NCBI RefSeq assembly: GCF_900187975.1
Contig: NZ_FZPC01000018.1
Coordinates: 99,781 to 163,780, forward strand
DNA: 64,000 bases
Reading direction: 5' to 3'
DNA from: Pseudomonas delhiensis
GTDB taxonomy: Bacteria > Pseudomonadota > Gammaproteobacteria > Pseudomonadales > Pseudomonadaceae
Below are positions 40,743-50,713 of the stretch, piece after piece. A program made the translations under genes and the position numbers. Every line of letters begins with the position of its first letter. Position 1 is the first letter of the stretch. The notes under the pieces are model-generated. The model made no database searches. It was not told the DNA's origin and saw only the letters and a program-made list of their open reading frames with translations.

Positions 40743-41153
40743 TCAGTCCTGCTGCTTGTGGCCGCTGTGCAGGCGGGTGATCAGCTCCGCCTCGGCCTGG
40801 GACAGCCCGCAGGCCTGGGCCAGGTCGGACGCCGACGCGCCCATCCCGGCCAGGCGCGCGGCCTGGCTGAAGGACAGGCTGGTGGGGTCGCGCTGCTCCA
40901 GGCGCGCCAGGCGCTCGGGCAGGCTGGCCAGTTGCTTGCGCAACTCGCCCAGTTCCTCGCCCATGCGCACGTTGACACGCTGGTAGGCCTCGCTGCGCTT
41001 GGCCAGCTCCTTCAGGCGCTGTTCCAGGGCGGCGTGGCGCGCGGCCTGCTCGGCCAGCTGCGCGGCCAGGCGGCGCTGCCCCTGCAGCAGCCAGGCGCAG
41101 AAGCCGATCAGCCCGAGGCAGACGACGGCGAGCAGGACGACGAGTTCGAGCAC
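40743..41153 (-). CDS. DUF2802 family protein
   Basis: 136-aa protein. One N-terminal membrane helix (about residues 2-20), a coiled coil (about 25-85, many Leu/Glu/Arg), then a helix-turn-helix-like C-terminus (SFSQAARLAGMGASASDLAQACGLS). The family sits at the end of polar-flagellate chemotaxis operons; its function is unknown. The start is a GTG at 41153, 1 nt after the cheW stop. Confidence 0.88.
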   Translation of the reverse strand: MLELVVLLAVVCLGLIGFCAWLLQGQRRLAAQLAEQAARHAALEQRLKELAKRSEAYQRVNVRMGEELGELRKQLASLPERLARLEQRDPTSLSFSQAARLAGMGASASDLAQACGLSQAEAELITRLHSGHKQQD

Positions 41154-41154
41154 C

Positions 41155-41634
41155 TCAGATGCTCTCCAGCTCCGACCACTCTTCCTCGGTCATCATCTTG
41201 TCCAGCTCGACCAGGATCAGTAGCTCGCCGTTCTTGTTGCACACGCCCTGGATGAACTTGGCCGACTCGTCGTTGCCGACGTTGGGCGCGGTCTCGATCT
41301 CGGACTGGCGCAGGTAGACCACCTCGGCGACGCTGTCGACCAGGATGCCCACCACCTGCTTGTCCGCCTCGATGATGACGATGCGGGTGTTGTCCGAGAC
41401 CGACGCCGAGTCCAGGCCGAAGCGCTGGCGGGTGTCGATCACGGTGACCACGTTGCCGCGCAGGTTGATGATCCCCAGCACGTAGCTGGGCGCGCCCGGC
41501 ACCGGGGCGATCTCGGTGTAGCGCAGCACTTCCTGGACCTGCATCACGTTGATGCCGTAGGTCTCGTTGTCCAGGCGGAAGGTGACCCACTGCAGAATCG
41601 GATCTTCGGCACCTTGCGCAGACGTCTTGTTCAT
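41155..41634 (-). CDS. cheW: Chemotaxis adaptor CheW
   Basis: 159-aa CheW domain protein that couples chemoreceptors to CheA. Conserved NLRGNVVTVIDTR near residue 57-69. I chose the ATG at 41634, where the CheW family begins; an upstream in-frame start adds basic residues only. Part of the che-mot block; 74 nt after the ParP-like gene. Confidence 0.95.
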   Translation of the reverse strand: MNKTSAQGAEDPILQWVTFRLDNETYGINVMQVQEVLRYTEIAPVPGAPSYVLGIINLRGNVVTVIDTRQRFGLDSASVSDNTRIVIIEADKQVVGILVDSVAEVVYLRQSEIETAPNVGNDESAKFIQGVCNKNGELLILVELDKMMTEEEWSELESI

Positions 41635-41708
41635 ATCCCTAGCCTCTCGTGTTCGGCCACGCCCCAAGGGTAGCGCAGCGGTTGTCGTTCAATTGCCTCG
41701 CCAGCCCG

Positions 41709-42584
41709 TCAGTGGCGGGCCCGGCTGCGGAGCGCGCCGCTGTCGATCAGCCCGGCCAGGGCCGAGACGTCGAGCAGCGCGCACATCTGTTCGATCACCG
41801 TGCCGGCCAGCCACGGGCGTTGCTGGCGCTGGCTGCGCCATTTCACCTCGGACGGGTCCAGGCGCACGGAGCGGCTGACCTGGTGCACCGCCAGGCCCCA
41901 TTCGTAGCCCTGCACGGAAATCACGTACTGCAGACCTTCGCGGTAGTCGTCGCGGTAGCGCTCGGGCATCACCCAGCGCGCGGTGTCCAGCACCTTCAGG
42001 TTGCCCGACTGGCTGGGCAGGATGCCGAGGAACCAGTCCGGCTGGCCGAACAGCGGCGTCAGCTCCTTGCCGGCCAGCGGGTAGATGGAGCCCAGGCATA
42101 CCAGCGGCACGGCCAGGGTCAGCCCGGCGACGTCGAACAGCAGGCACTCGAAGGGCTCGGCGGCCCACACCGGGCGACCGTCGTCGAGCAGCGCCAGCGG
42201 CGCCGGGGGCATCTGCGCGCTGCCCGGGCGGTGCAGGTCGATCACCTCGTCGGCGGCTTCCTCCGGCGCTGCGGCCTCGGCCACCGGCGGCTCGACGGGC
42301 TGTGGCGCCTCGGCCACCGGCGCAGTGGCGCGCGCGACCAGGCGCGCATCGCGCACCTGCTCCTCGAGCACCGCGGCCTCGAACTCGTCGAGGCTGACGC
42401 TGCTGCCGGGCTCGGGCTCGGCGACCGGCGCCACGGGCACAGGCACCGCGGTCAGCACCGGGGCGGCCGGCGCAGGGGCCGGCGCCTGGGCCTCGAAATC
42501 GTCGAATGTGGCCTCCTGCAGCAGCGCGTCCAGGTAGGACTGCAGCGCGAGCTGGGGGCGTGTGGCGGTAGCGGAACGGCTCAT
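41709..42584 (-). CDS. parP: CheW-domain protein, ParP-like
   Basis: 291-aa protein. Residues 1-150 are low-complexity (Ala/Pro/Glu-rich) and contain two acidic short motifs, TFDDFEAQ near 26 and VSLDEFEAAVLEE near 63. The C-terminal ~140 residues are a CheW-like domain (CLLFDVAGLTLAVPL). Its place between cheW and a ParA-like gene matches ParP of Vibrio and Pseudomonas, which anchors CheA arrays at the pole with ParC. Function by homology of position; the CheW domain itself is clear. Confidence 0.88.
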   Translation of the reverse strand: MSRSATATRPQLALQSYLDALLQEATFDDFEAQAPAPAPAAPVLTAVPVPVAPVAEPEPGSSVSLDEFEAAVLEEQVRDARLVARATAPVAEAPQPVEPPVAEAAAPEEAADEVIDLHRPGSAQMPPAPLALLDDGRPVWAAEPFECLLFDVAGLTLAVPLVCLGSIYPLAGKELTPLFGQPDWFLGILPSQSGNLKVLDTARWVMPERYRDDYREGLQYVISVQGYEWGLAVHQVSRSVRLDPSEVKWRSQRQQRPWLAGTVIEQMCALLDVSALAGLIDSGALRSRARH

Positions 42585-42667
42585 GCAGGAAATCCGCGCA
42601 AAGGGTTCACCCAGCCTATCGGCCGGACCGGGCTCAGACTTGAAGGCACCCGTCGGAAAAACATCGC

Positions 42668-43456
42668 TCAGGCCACCTGGCTCGCCGGCACCTGGCCGAG
42701 CAGGTGCTTGAGCAGTGCGCGGTAGGCGATCACCCCGCGGCTGTTGGCGTCGTGGCGCGAGGGCACCACGCCATGGCGGCTGGCGTCGCGCAGGCGGGTG
42801 TCGATCGGGATGAACGCCGGCCACAGGGTGTCCGGGTAGGTGTCGCGCAGCATGCGCAGGGCTCCGATGGAGGCCTGGGTCCGGCGGTCGAACAGCGTCG
42901 GCACTATGGTGAAGGGCAGCGCCTGGCGCCGCGAGCGGTTGACCATGTTGAGGGTGTTGACCATGCGCTCCAGGCCCTTCAGCGCCAGGAACTCGGTCTG
43001 CACCGGGATCACCAGGTGCTGGCTGGCGGCCATGGCGTTGACCATCAGCACGCCCAGCAGCGGCGGGCTGTCGATGATGGCGTGGTCGAAGTCCTGCCAC
43101 AGCTGCGCCAGGGCCTTGGAGACCACCAGGCCCAGGCCGTTCTGCCCGGGCGACTGGCGCTCCAGGGTGGCCAGGGCGGTGCTCGACGGCAGCAGGGCGA
43201 TCTTCTCGTGGCTGGTGGGCAGCAGCAGTTGCCGCGGCAGCCCCTCGGGCACCGCGCCCTGGTGCTGGAACAGGTCGAAGACGCTGTGCTCCAGGGTGTC
43301 CGGGTCGTGCCCGAAGTAGCTGGTCATGGAGCCGTGGGGGTCGAGGTCGACCACCACCACGCGCTTGCCGGCGTCGGCCAGCAGGCCGGCCAGGGCGATG
43401 GACGAGGTGGTCTTGCCGACGCCACCCTTCTGGTTGGCTACCGCCCAGACTTTCAT
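42668..43456 (-). CDS. parC: ParA/Soj-like ATPase, ParC-like
   Basis: 262-aa MinD/ParA-type ATPase. Deviant Walker A KGGVGKTTS at residues 10-18, VDLDPHGS near 38, and IIDSPPLLG near 122. In polar flagellates this gene in the che operon places chemotaxis arrays at the new pole. I chose the ATG at 43456; upstream in-frame codons are basic and unlike the family. It is 46 nt downstream of motD. A plasmid-partition function is unlikely given the setting and the absence of parB. Confidence 0.93.
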   Translation of the reverse strand: MKVWAVANQKGGVGKTTSSIALAGLLADAGKRVVVVDLDPHGSMTSYFGHDPDTLEHSVFDLFQHQGAVPEGLPRQLLLPTSHEKIALLPSSTALATLERQSPGQNGLGLVVSKALAQLWQDFDHAIIDSPPLLGVLMVNAMAASQHLVIPVQTEFLALKGLERMVNTLNMVNRSRRQALPFTIVPTLFDRRTQASIGALRMLRDTYPDTLWPAFIPIDTRLRDASRHGVVPSRHDANSRGVIAYRALLKHLLGQVPASQVA

Positions 43457-43502
43457 GCTGCTCTCCCCGGTCCGTATGCTCGGTTCATGTCTTTCATCGT
43501 TC

Positions 43503-44393
43503 TCAGCTCCCAGGCGCGGGCGCCGGCGCCGCCGACGGGGAATTGACGGTTGCCGCCGCGGGCGCATCGCTGGCAGCCACCGGTGCAGGTTGCGTGCCAG
43601 CCTGCCGCAGGGCGCCATCCGGCTGCGCCTTGGCGCTGCCCACGCCGCTGACGCTACGGCGCACTTCCAGGTTGCGGGAGATCACCAGCACCACCCGGCG
43701 GTTGCGCGCGCGGCCCTCGGCGCTGGCGTTGTCCGCCACCGGCTGGAACTCGCCGTAGCCCACCGCCGCCATGCGCGAGGGGGAAACGCCGTCCTGGGCC
43801 AGCAGGCGGACTATGCTCGCCGCCCGCGCCGCCGACAACTCCCAGTTGGTGGGGTACTGGGCGTTGTGAATGGGGACGTTGTCGGTGAAGCCCTCGACGT
43901 GGATGGGGTTCTGGTAGGGCGCCAGAATCCCGGCGACCTTCTCGACGATGCCGAAGGCGGCGTCCGCCGGCATGGCGTCGCCGCTGGGGAACAGCAGGCT
44001 GGAGTTGAGGGTGATCTCGATCCACAGCTCGTTGCCGCGCACGCTCAACTGGTCGCTGCCGATCAGGTCGCCGAACTGTGCGCGCACGGCATCGGCTATC
44101 TGCGTCAGCGGGTCGCCGTCGAGGTTGTCGTCGCCGCCCTGCTGCATGGCGTCGCTGGGCTGCCGGGTGGTGCGCGGGCGGTCGTCGCCCACCGGGATCG
44201 GCCTGATCGAGCGGTCCGGCTGGTTGAACACGCCGGTGAGGGTCTCGGAGAGGATCTTGTACTTGCCCTCGTTGATCGAGGAGATGGAGTACATCACCAC
44301 GAAGAAGGCGAACAGCAGGGTGATGAAGTCCGCGTAGGACACCAGCCAGCGTTCGTGGTTCTCGTGCTCCTCGCGGGGCGGGCGGCGGGCCAT
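43503..44393 (-). CDS. motD: Flagellar stator protein MotD (MotB-type)
   Basis: 296-aa inner-membrane stator subunit. A short cytoplasmic N-terminus and single helix with the proton-carrying Asp22 (SYADFITLLFAFF) are followed by a periplasmic OmpA-like peptidoglycan-binding domain (about 130-255). The Ala/Pro-rich tail (about 260-296) is low-complexity. Pairs with MotC as the second stator set of Pseudomonas. 13 nt after motC. Confidence 0.95.
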   Translation of the reverse strand: MARRPPREEHENHERWLVSYADFITLLFAFFVVMYSISSINEGKYKILSETLTGVFNQPDRSIRPIPVGDDRPRTTRQPSDAMQQGGDDNLDGDPLTQIADAVRAQFGDLIGSDQLSVRGNELWIEITLNSSLLFPSGDAMPADAAFGIVEKVAGILAPYQNPIHVEGFTDNVPIHNAQYPTNWELSAARAASIVRLLAQDGVSPSRMAAVGYGEFQPVADNASAEGRARNRRVVLVISRNLEVRRSVSGVGSAKAQPDGALRQAGTQPAPVAASDAPAAATVNSPSAAPAPAPGS

Positions 44394-44406
44394 GGCGCAG
44401 CGCCCC

Positions 44407-45147
44407 TCAGCCGACGAAGCCTTGCAGCTTCAGTTCGATGGAGCGCGGGTTCTCGCCCTCGGCGATGGACAGCAGGCCTTCCATGAGCATTTCCCGGTAG
44501 CTGGACTGGCGCAGCACCAGGCTCTTGAGCTTGTTGCCCACCGGCAGCAGCAGCAGGTTGGCCATGCCCACGCCGTAGATGGTGGCGACGAAGGCCACGG
44601 CGATGCCGTTGCCCAGCTGGCTGGGGTCGGCCAGGTTGCCCATCACGTGGATCAGGCCCATGACCGCGCCGATGATGCCGATGGTCGGCGCGTAGCCGCC
44701 CATGGCCTCGAACACCTTGGCGGCCTGCAGGTCGCGGCCTTCCTGGTTGAACAGGTCGACTTCGAGGATGCTGCGGATGGCCTCCGGCTCCACGCCGTCC
44801 ACCAGCAGCTGCAGGCCCTTGCGCGCGTAGGGGTCGGGCTCGGCGTCGGCGATGGTCTCCAGGCCCAGCAGGCCTTCCTTGCGCGCGGTCATGCTCCAGC
44901 CCACCACGCGGTTGATGCCGCCGGGCAGGTCGATCTTCGGCGGCAGGACGATCCAGCGCAGCAGGCTCAGGGCGCGCTTGAGCACCAGCACCGGGGTCTG
45001 CACCAGGGCCGCGGCCAGGGTGCCGCCGACCACGATGAGCGCCGCCGGGCCGTTGGCCAGGGCGCTGATGTGCCCGCCCTCGAGGAAGTTGCCGCCGATG
45101 ATGGCGACCAGCGCGAGGATCAGGCCGACGAGGCTCAGTACATCCAT
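44407..45147 (-). CDS. motC: Flagellar stator protein MotC (MotA-type)
   Basis: 246-aa four-helix inner-membrane stator subunit. Helices at about 4-20, 30-50, 145-165 and 178-200; the large cytoplasmic loop carries the charged residues that contact FliG. Conserved GGYAPTIGIIGAVMGLIHVM near 146-165. The ATG at 45147 overlaps the cheB stop by 1 nt. Confidence 0.95.
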   Translation of the reverse strand: MDVLSLVGLILALVAIIGGNFLEGGHISALANGPAALIVVGGTLAAALVQTPVLVLKRALSLLRWIVLPPKIDLPGGINRVVGWSMTARKEGLLGLETIADAEPDPYARKGLQLLVDGVEPEAIRSILEVDLFNQEGRDLQAAKVFEAMGGYAPTIGIIGAVMGLIHVMGNLADPSQLGNGIAVAFVATIYGVGMANLLLLPVGNKLKSLVLRQSSYREMLMEGLLSIAEGENPRSIELKLQGFVG

Positions 45148-46247
45148 CAGCCACAGGCCTCGGAGAGGTGCCGGCCGATGTCGTCGAGGCTGTACACGGC
45201 GTCGGCCAGGCCGGCCTTGGCGATGGCCATGGGCATGCCGTAGATCACGCAGCTGGCCTCGTCCTGGGCCCACACCTGGCTGCCGCTCTGCTTGAGCATG
45301 CGCGCGCCCTCGCGGCCGTCGGCGCCCATGCCGGTGAGGACCACCGCCAGGACCTTGTCGCCGTAGGCCTTGGACGCCGAGCCGAAGGTGACGTCGACGC
45401 AGGGCTTGTAGTTCAGGCGCTCGTCGCCGGGGAGGATGCGCACCACCCCGCGCGAGTCGATCATCATCTGCTTGCCGCCGGGCGCCAGCAGGGCCAGGCC
45501 GGGGCGCAGGTGGTCGCCGTCCTCGGCTTCCTTGACGCTGATCTTGCAGAGCTTGTCCAGGCGCTCGGCGAAGGCCTTGGTGAAGGCCGCCGGCATGTGC
45601 TGGATCAGCACCAGGGGTGCGGGGAAGTTGGCCGGCAGCTGGGTCAGCACCCGCTGCAAGGCTACCGGCCCACCGGTGGAGGTACCGATGGCGACCAGCC
45701 GGTAGGGCTTACGCTTTGGCGCGGCGGAGGCCGCCGGGGCCGAGGCCGGGGCGGGTACCGGCTGCGCGGAAGCGCGCGGCGCGGCGCTGGCCGGCGCCGG
45801 GGCGCTGGCGCCGCTGCCGGGGGAGCTCAGGAAGGACGCGTAGCGGCGGTTGGCGCGGGCGATGCTGTGGACCTTCTCGCAGAGCAGCTGGCGCACCTTC
45901 TCGGGGGTGCGCGAGATGTCCTCGAAGTTCTTCGGCAGGTAGTCCACCGCGCCGGCGTCCAGGGCGTCGAGGGTGACGCGGGCGCCTTCGTGGGTCAGCG
46001 AGGAGAACATCAGGACCGGCGTCGGGCAGCGCTGCATGATGTTGCGCACCGCGGTGATGCCGTCCATCAGCGGCATCTCGTAGTCCATGGTGATGACGTC
46101 GGGCTTGAGCGCCAGCGCCTGCTCGATCGCCTCGCGGCCGTTGGTGGCCGTGCCGACCACCTGAATCTGCGGGTCGGCGGAGAGGATCTCCGAGACGCGG
46201 CGGCGGAAGAATCCCGAATCGTCCACTACCAGGACTTTGACAGCCAT
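45147..46247 (-). CDS. cheB: Chemotaxis methylesterase/deamidase CheB
   Basis: 366-aa response regulator. Receiver domain (1-120) with phosphorylation site Asp in ITMDYEMP near residue 55, an Ala/Pro-rich linker (about 140-175), then the methylesterase domain with catalytic Ser in IGTSTGGP near 187, His in LIQHMP near 214 and Asp in GMGADGR near 309. It removes methyl groups from chemoreceptors. Linker residues are more Ala-rich than usual. 53 nt after cheA. Confidence 0.96.
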   Translation of the reverse strand: MAVKVLVVDDSGFFRRRVSEILSADPQIQVVGTATNGREAIEQALALKPDVITMDYEMPLMDGITAVRNIMQRCPTPVLMFSSLTHEGARVTLDALDAGAVDYLPKNFEDISRTPEKVRQLLCEKVHSIARANRRYASFLSSPGSGASAPAPASAAPRASAQPVPAPASAPAASAAPKRKPYRLVAIGTSTGGPVALQRVLTQLPANFPAPLVLIQHMPAAFTKAFAERLDKLCKISVKEAEDGDHLRPGLALLAPGGKQMMIDSRGVVRILPGDERLNYKPCVDVTFGSASKAYGDKVLAVVLTGMGADGREGARMLKQSGSQVWAQDEASCVIYGMPMAIAKAGLADAVYSLDDIGRHLSEACG

Positions 46248-46300
46248 AAACACTCCTGATTGAAGCCTTGCGGGCGCGCGGGCGTCCCCGCGCGCCGGGT

Positions 46301-48532
46301 TCAGATACGCCGCGCGTAGCGCTTGAGCATGCTCGGCACATCGAGGATCAGGGCGATGCGCCCGTCGCCGGTGATGGTCGCCCCGGCCATGCCGGGGGTG
46401 CCCTGGAGCATCTTGCCCAGGGGCTTGATCACCACCTCTTCCTGGCCCACCAGCTGGTCGACCACGAAACCGATGCGCTGGGTGCCCACCGAGATGATCA
46501 CCACGTGGCCCTCGCTGGATTCGTCGCACTGCGCGCCCGGCACCAGCCAGCGCTTGAGGTAGAACAGCGGCAGGGCCTTGTCGCGGACGATCACCACTTC
46601 CTGGCCGTCGACCACGTTGGTGCGCGACAGGTCCAGGTGGAAGATCTCGTTGACGTTGACCAGCGGGAAGGCGAAGGCCTGGTCGCCGAGCATCACCATC
46701 AGCGTCGGCATGATCGCCAGGGTCAGCGGCACCTTGATGACGATCTTCGAGCCCTGGCCCTTGGCCGAGTAGATGTTGATGATGCCGTTGAGCTGGGAAA
46801 TCTTGGTCTTCACCACGTCCATGCCGACGCCGCGGCCGGACACGTCGGAAATCTCGGTCTTGGTCGAGAAGCCCGGGGCGAAGATCAGGTTGTAGCAGTC
46901 CGACTCGCTCAGGCGCTCGGCGGCGTCCTTGTCCAGCAGGCCCTTCTCCACCGCCTTGGCGCGGAGGATGTCCGGGTCCATGCCCTTGCCGTCGTCGGAG
47001 ATCGACAGCAGGATGTGGTCGCCCTCCTGCTCGGCGGACAGCACCACCCGGCCGCCGCGCGCCTTGCCGGCGGCCTCGCGCTCCTCGGGCGACTCGATGC
47101 CGTGGTCCACGGCGTTGCGCACCAGGTGCACCAGCGGGTCGGCCAGGGCCTCGACCAGGTTCTTGTCCAGGTCGGTCTCCTCGCCCACCAGCTCGAGGTT
47201 GATCTCTTTCTTCAGGTTGCGCGCCAGGTCGCGCACCAGCCGCGGGAAGCGTCCGAAGACCTTCTTGATCGGCTGCATGCGCGTCTTCATCACCGACATC
47301 TGCAGGTCGGCGGTGACCACATCGAGGTTGGCCACGGCCTTGGCCATGGCCTCGTCGCCGCTGTTGCTGCCCAGGCGCACCAGGCGGTTGCGCACCAGCA
47401 CCAGCTCGCCGACCATGTTCATGATCTCGTCCAGGCGCGCGGTGTCCACGCGCACCGTGGTTTCCGCCTCGCTGGCGCTCTTCTCGTGGGCCGGCGCGGG
47501 AACGGCGGCTGGGCGCGGGCTGTCCGCGGGCTTGGCGGCCGGCTTGGGCGCGGGCTTGGGCTTGGCCACGGCGGCCGGCTCGGCGGCCTTGGCCGGCGCG
47601 GGGGCGGCTGACGGGGCCGGCGTGGCGGCAGCGTCGGCGCTGAACTTGCCCTTGCCGTGCAGTTGGTCCAGCAACGCCTCGAATTCGTCGTCGGTGATGT
47701 TGTCGCCGCCGGCGGCGGGCGCCTCGGCTTCGGCCGGCGCAGCGGGTTCTTCCGTCGCACCGCCGAACTTGCCCTTGCCGTGCAACTGGTCGAGCAGCGC
47801 CTCGAACTCGTCGTCGGTGATCTCGTCGCCAGCGGCCGGCGCTTCGGCCGGAGCGGGCGCAGCGGCCGACTCTTCCGGCAGGCTGCTGGCGCCGCTGAAC
47901 TGGCCCTTGCCGTGCAACTGGTCGAGCAGGGCCTCGAATTCGTCGTCGGTGATCTCGTCGCCGGCGCCGGCGGCCTCGGCCTGCGGCGGCTGTTCGGCCT
48001 GCGGCGCCTGGTCGCCCGGCTGCAGGGCGTCGAGCAGTTGCTCGAACTCGGCGTCGGTGATGTCGCCATAGGCGGCCGGCTCGGCGGCGGGTTCCGGCGC
48101 GGCGGCTTCTTCCCGGGGCGCGGCTTCGACGGCGTCGTCCTCGCCCGGTTCGGCCAGGCGCGCCAGCGCGGCGAGCAGCTCGGGGGTGGCCGGGGTCGGC
48201 TCTTCCTGGTCGCGGACCTGGGCGAACATGACGTTGACCGTGTCCAGCGCCTGCAGGACCACGTCCATCAGCTCGGAGGTGACGCGGCGTTCACCCTTGC
48301 GCAGGATGTCGAAGACGTTCTCCGCCACGTGGCAGCACTCCACCAGGGCGTTCAGCTGGAGGAAGCCGGCGCCGCCCTTGACGGTGTGGAAACCACGGAA
48401 AATGGCATTGAGCAGGTCCATGTCGTCCGGCCGGCTTTCCAGCTCGACCAGTTGCTCGGACAGTTGCTCGAGAATCTCGCCGGCCTCCACCAGAAAGTCC
48501 TGGAGGATCTCGTCATCGGCGTCGAAGCTCAT
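46301..48532 (-). CDS. cheA: Chemotaxis histidine kinase CheA
   Basis: 743-aa hybrid-like CheA. Hpt P1 domain with His49 (RGFHTVKGG), a long linker (about 120-350), dimerisation and ATPase domains (N-box near [10 protein letters not shown]-boxes DDGKGMD, GRGVGMD) and a C-terminal CheW-like regulatory domain. The linker holds four copies of [16 protein letters not shown] (starts near residues 156, 192, 236 and 276). It phosphorylates CheY and CheB. The P2 domain is not obvious; the repeats may replace or extend it. Confidence 0.97.
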   Translation of the reverse strand: MSFDADDEILQDFLVEAGEILEQLSEQLVELESRPDDMDLLNAIFRGFHTVKGGAGFLQLNALVECCHVAENVFDILRKGERRVTSELMDVVLQALDTVNVMFAQVRDQEEPTPATPELLAALARLAEPGEDDAVEAAPREEAAAPEPAAEPAAYGDITDAEFEQLLDALQPGDQAPQAEQPPQAEAAGAGDEITDDEFEALLDQLHGKGQFSGASSLPEESAAAPAPAEAPAAGDEITDDEFEALLDQLHGKGKFGGATEEPAAPAEAEAPAAGGDNITDDEFEALLDQLHGKGKFSADAAATPAPSAAPAPAKAAEPAAVAKPKPAPKPAAKPADSPRPAAVPAPAHEKSASEAETTVRVDTARLDEIMNMVGELVLVRNRLVRLGSNSGDEAMAKAVANLDVVTADLQMSVMKTRMQPIKKVFGRFPRLVRDLARNLKKEINLELVGEETDLDKNLVEALADPLVHLVRNAVDHGIESPEEREAAGKARGGRVVLSAEQEGDHILLSISDDGKGMDPDILRAKAVEKGLLDKDAAERLSESDCYNLIFAPGFSTKTEISDVSGRGVGMDVVKTKISQLNGIINIYSAKGQGSKIVIKVPLTLAIMPTLMVMLGDQAFAFPLVNVNEIFHLDLSRTNVVDGQEVVIVRDKALPLFYLKRWLVPGAQCDESSEGHVVIISVGTQRIGFVVDQLVGQEEVVIKPLGKMLQGTPGMAGATITGDGRIALILDVPSMLKRYARRI

Positions 48533-48562
48533 TCGGTGCTCCCCACGGTGTGTTCACACACC

Positions 48563-49351
48563 TCAAAAACCAAGGCTGGACAACAGGTCATCGACGTCGT
48601 CCTGACCGGATACGACGTCCATTCTCTTATCGGCAGCAACCTGCGGACCTTCACCCTTGGACGATCTTTCTTTTTCCACGGCCGTGCGCAGGCCCTCGTG
48701 GTCGTGCTCGATGCCGGCGTAGCGGTCCACCTGCCCGGCCATCCAGACCAGCTTGACCAGGTTGCTCTCCACCTCGGTGACCAGCCGGGTGACGCGCTTG
48801 ATCACCTGCCCGGTGAGGTCCTGGAAGTCCTGCGCCAGCAGGATGTCGTTCAGGTGCGCGGAGAGCTTGCGGCTGTCCTGGGCGCTGCTGTAGAGGAAGG
48901 CCTCGACACGCTTGGCCAGCTCGCGAAAGGCCTCAGGGCCCAGCTCGCGGCGCATGAAGCGCGACCACTGTTCCTGCAGCTCCTTGGCCTCGCCCTCGAT
49001 GTGGCCGACCAGCGGCGTGCACTCTTCCACCAGGTCCATGGTGCGGTTGGCCGCCTTCTCGGTCATCTGCACCACGTACGACAGGCGGTCGGTGGCGTCG
49101 GCGATCTGCGACATTTCCTCGGCGTGGCGCGAGCGCGGGTCGATCTGGAAATTGACGATGGCGTTGTGCAGCTCGCGGGTGAGCTTGCCAACCTCCTGGT
49201 AGAGGCCGCGGTCACGGGCCTGGTTGAGCTCCTGGATGAGCTGCACGGCCTGCTGCACTTCGCCGCGCTCCAGGCTCTCGACCAATTCGCGCGCGTGTTT
49301 CTTCAGGGTCGACTCGAAGTCGCCCCCCTTGGATTCGTTGACGAGATCCAT
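48563..49351 (-). CDS. cheZ: CheY-P phosphatase CheZ
   Basis: 262-aa helical protein that dephosphorylates CheY-P. A long helical hairpin (about 70-190) and the C-terminal CheY-binding peptide (GQDDVDDLLSSLGF) are visible. It lies between cheY and cheA, 19 nt and 30 nt away, as in other gammaproteobacteria. Confidence 0.94.
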   Translation of the reverse strand: MDLVNESKGGDFESTLKKHARELVESLERGEVQQAVQLIQELNQARDRGLYQEVGKLTRELHNAIVNFQIDPRSRHAEEMSQIADATDRLSYVVQMTEKAANRTMDLVEECTPLVGHIEGEAKELQEQWSRFMRRELGPEAFRELAKRVEAFLYSSAQDSRKLSAHLNDILLAQDFQDLTGQVIKRVTRLVTEVESNLVKLVWMAGQVDRYAGIEHDHEGLRTAVEKERSSKGEGPQVAADKRMDVVSGQDDVDDLLSSLGF

Positions 49352-49370
49352 GACGCCCTCTTGGTCGGCT

Positions 49371-49745
49371 TCAGCCGCCGACCCGCTCGAATATCTTCTC
49401 GATCTTCTCTTTCAGCACCTGGGCGGTGAAAGGCTTGACCACGTAGCCGTTGACCCCGGCCTGGGCCGCTTCGATGATCTGGTCGCGCTTGGCCTCGGCG
49501 GTGACCATCAGCACCGGCAGGTGCTTCAGGCGCTCGTCGGCGCGCACCGCGCGCAGCAGGTCGATGCCGGTCATGCCGGGCATGTTCCAGTCGGTGACGA
49601 GGAAGTCGAAGTTGCCGCTGTGCAGCATCGGCAGCGCGGTGGTGCCGTCATCGGCTTCCGCGGTGTTGGTGAACCCCAGGTCGCGCAGGAGGTTCTTGAT
49701 GATGCGCCTCATCGTGGAGAAGTCGTCCACGATGAGAATTTTCAT
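49371..49745 (-). CDS. cheY: Chemotaxis response regulator CheY
   Basis: 124-aa single receiver domain. Acidic pair VDD near 6-8, phosphorylation Asp in LVTDWNMPG near 53, Thr in MVTAEA near 83 and Lys in VVKPF near 105. Phospho-CheY binds the flagellar switch. I used the ATG at 49745, the usual family length. A TTG four codons upstream (49757) has the better-spaced GGAGG and may be used instead. The 224-nt gap to fliA (49746-49969) contains an 8-bp GGCGCGCC hairpin (49778-49799) and no gene. Confidence 0.96.
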   Translation of the reverse strand: MKILIVDDFSTMRRIIKNLLRDLGFTNTAEADDGTTALPMLHSGNFDFLVTDWNMPGMTGIDLLRAVRADERLKHLPVLMVTAEAKRDQIIEAAQAGVNGYVVKPFTAQVLKEKIEKIFERVGG

Positions 49746-49969
49746 GTTCTTGTCCAAACCTGCCTCCGTCCAGTCCCGGCGCGCCGTGGCGGGCGCGCCT
49801 TGAATACCCTTGGGCGGGCGCCCTGGCGGCGCCTGCCGTGTTGCTTGTCGGTGGCGGGGTGCCCCGCCCTTTCGCCGCCCTCATAGCAAAGGGCCAGCAG
49901 TTGTCGAACCGACGGGATTCTATACGCCCCGCCGGAAAATTCCGTTACTTCCTTGCGTCCACCGGTCGA

Positions 49970-50713
49970 TCAGTGCGCACGCCACTCCGACAGCCGGGCC
50001 CGCAGGCGCGCGGCGCACTGGCTGTGCAGCTGGCTGACCCGCGACTCGCTCACCCCGAGCACCTCGCCGATCTCCTTGAGGTTCAGCTCCTCGTCGTAGT
50101 ACAGCGCCAGCACCAGGCGCTCGCGCTCGGGCAGCTTGGTGATGGCGTCGGCCAGCGCCTGCTGGAAACGCTCGTCCTCCAGGCCGTGGGAGGGCTCGTT
50201 GTCCAGGTGCGTGGTGTCTTCCGCCGGGCCCTGGGCGCCTTCCTGCAGCAGGTCGTCGAAGCTGTACAGGCGGCTGCCCTGGGTGTCGCTCAGGATCGCG
50301 TAGTAATCGTCGAGGCTCATATTGAGTTCGGCAGCGACTTCCTGATCTTTAGCGTCGCGTCCGGTTCGCGCCTCGATGGTGCGGATCGCGTCGCTGACCA
50401 GGCGGGTGTTGCGGTGCACCGAACGCGGCGCCCAGTCACCCTTGCGCACCTCGTCGAGCATGGCCCCGCGGATGCGGATGCCGGCGTAGGTCTCGAAACT
50501 GGCTCCCTTGCCCTGGTCGTACTTCTTCGCCGCCTCGAGCAGGCCGATCATCCCGGCCTGCATCAGGTCCTCCACCTGCACGCTGGCCGGCAGCCGGCCC
50601 AGCAGGTGGTAGGCGATACGCTTGACCAGCGGCGCATAGCGCTGGATCAGTTCTTCCTGGGAATTGCGCGCCTGCGTCTTGCTGTACATAAGCGCTCCGG
50701 AGCCGCTCATCAT
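49970..50713 (-). CDS. fliA: Flagellar sigma factor FliA (sigma-28)
   Basis: 247-aa sigma-70-family factor. Region 2 (EELIQRYAPLVKRIAYHLLGRLP, then LMQAGMIGLLEA) and region 4 (LKEIGEVLGVSESRVSQLHSQ) are clear. It directs late flagellar genes and much of the chemotaxis block downstream. Start ATG overlaps the fleN stop by 4 nt; a second ATG is one codon on. Confidence 0.97.
   Translation of the reverse strand: MMSGSGALMYSKTQARNSQEELIQRYAPLVKRIAYHLLGRLPASVQVEDLMQAGMIGLLEAAKKYDQGKGASFETYAGIRIRGAMLDEVRKGDWAPRSVHRNTRLVSDAIRTIEARTGRDAKDQEVAAELNMSLDDYYAILSDTQGSRLYSFDDLLQEGAQGPAEDTTHLDNEPSHGLEDERFQQALADAITKLPERERLVLALYYDEELNLKEIGEVLGVSESRVSQLHSQCAARLRARLSEWRAH

Noticed and set aside
42668..43456. 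Plasmid partition ParA suggesting an integrated plasmid
   Set aside because: Its place inside the motD-parP-cheW block and the lack of parB or a replication gene fit the chromosomal chemotaxis ParC.
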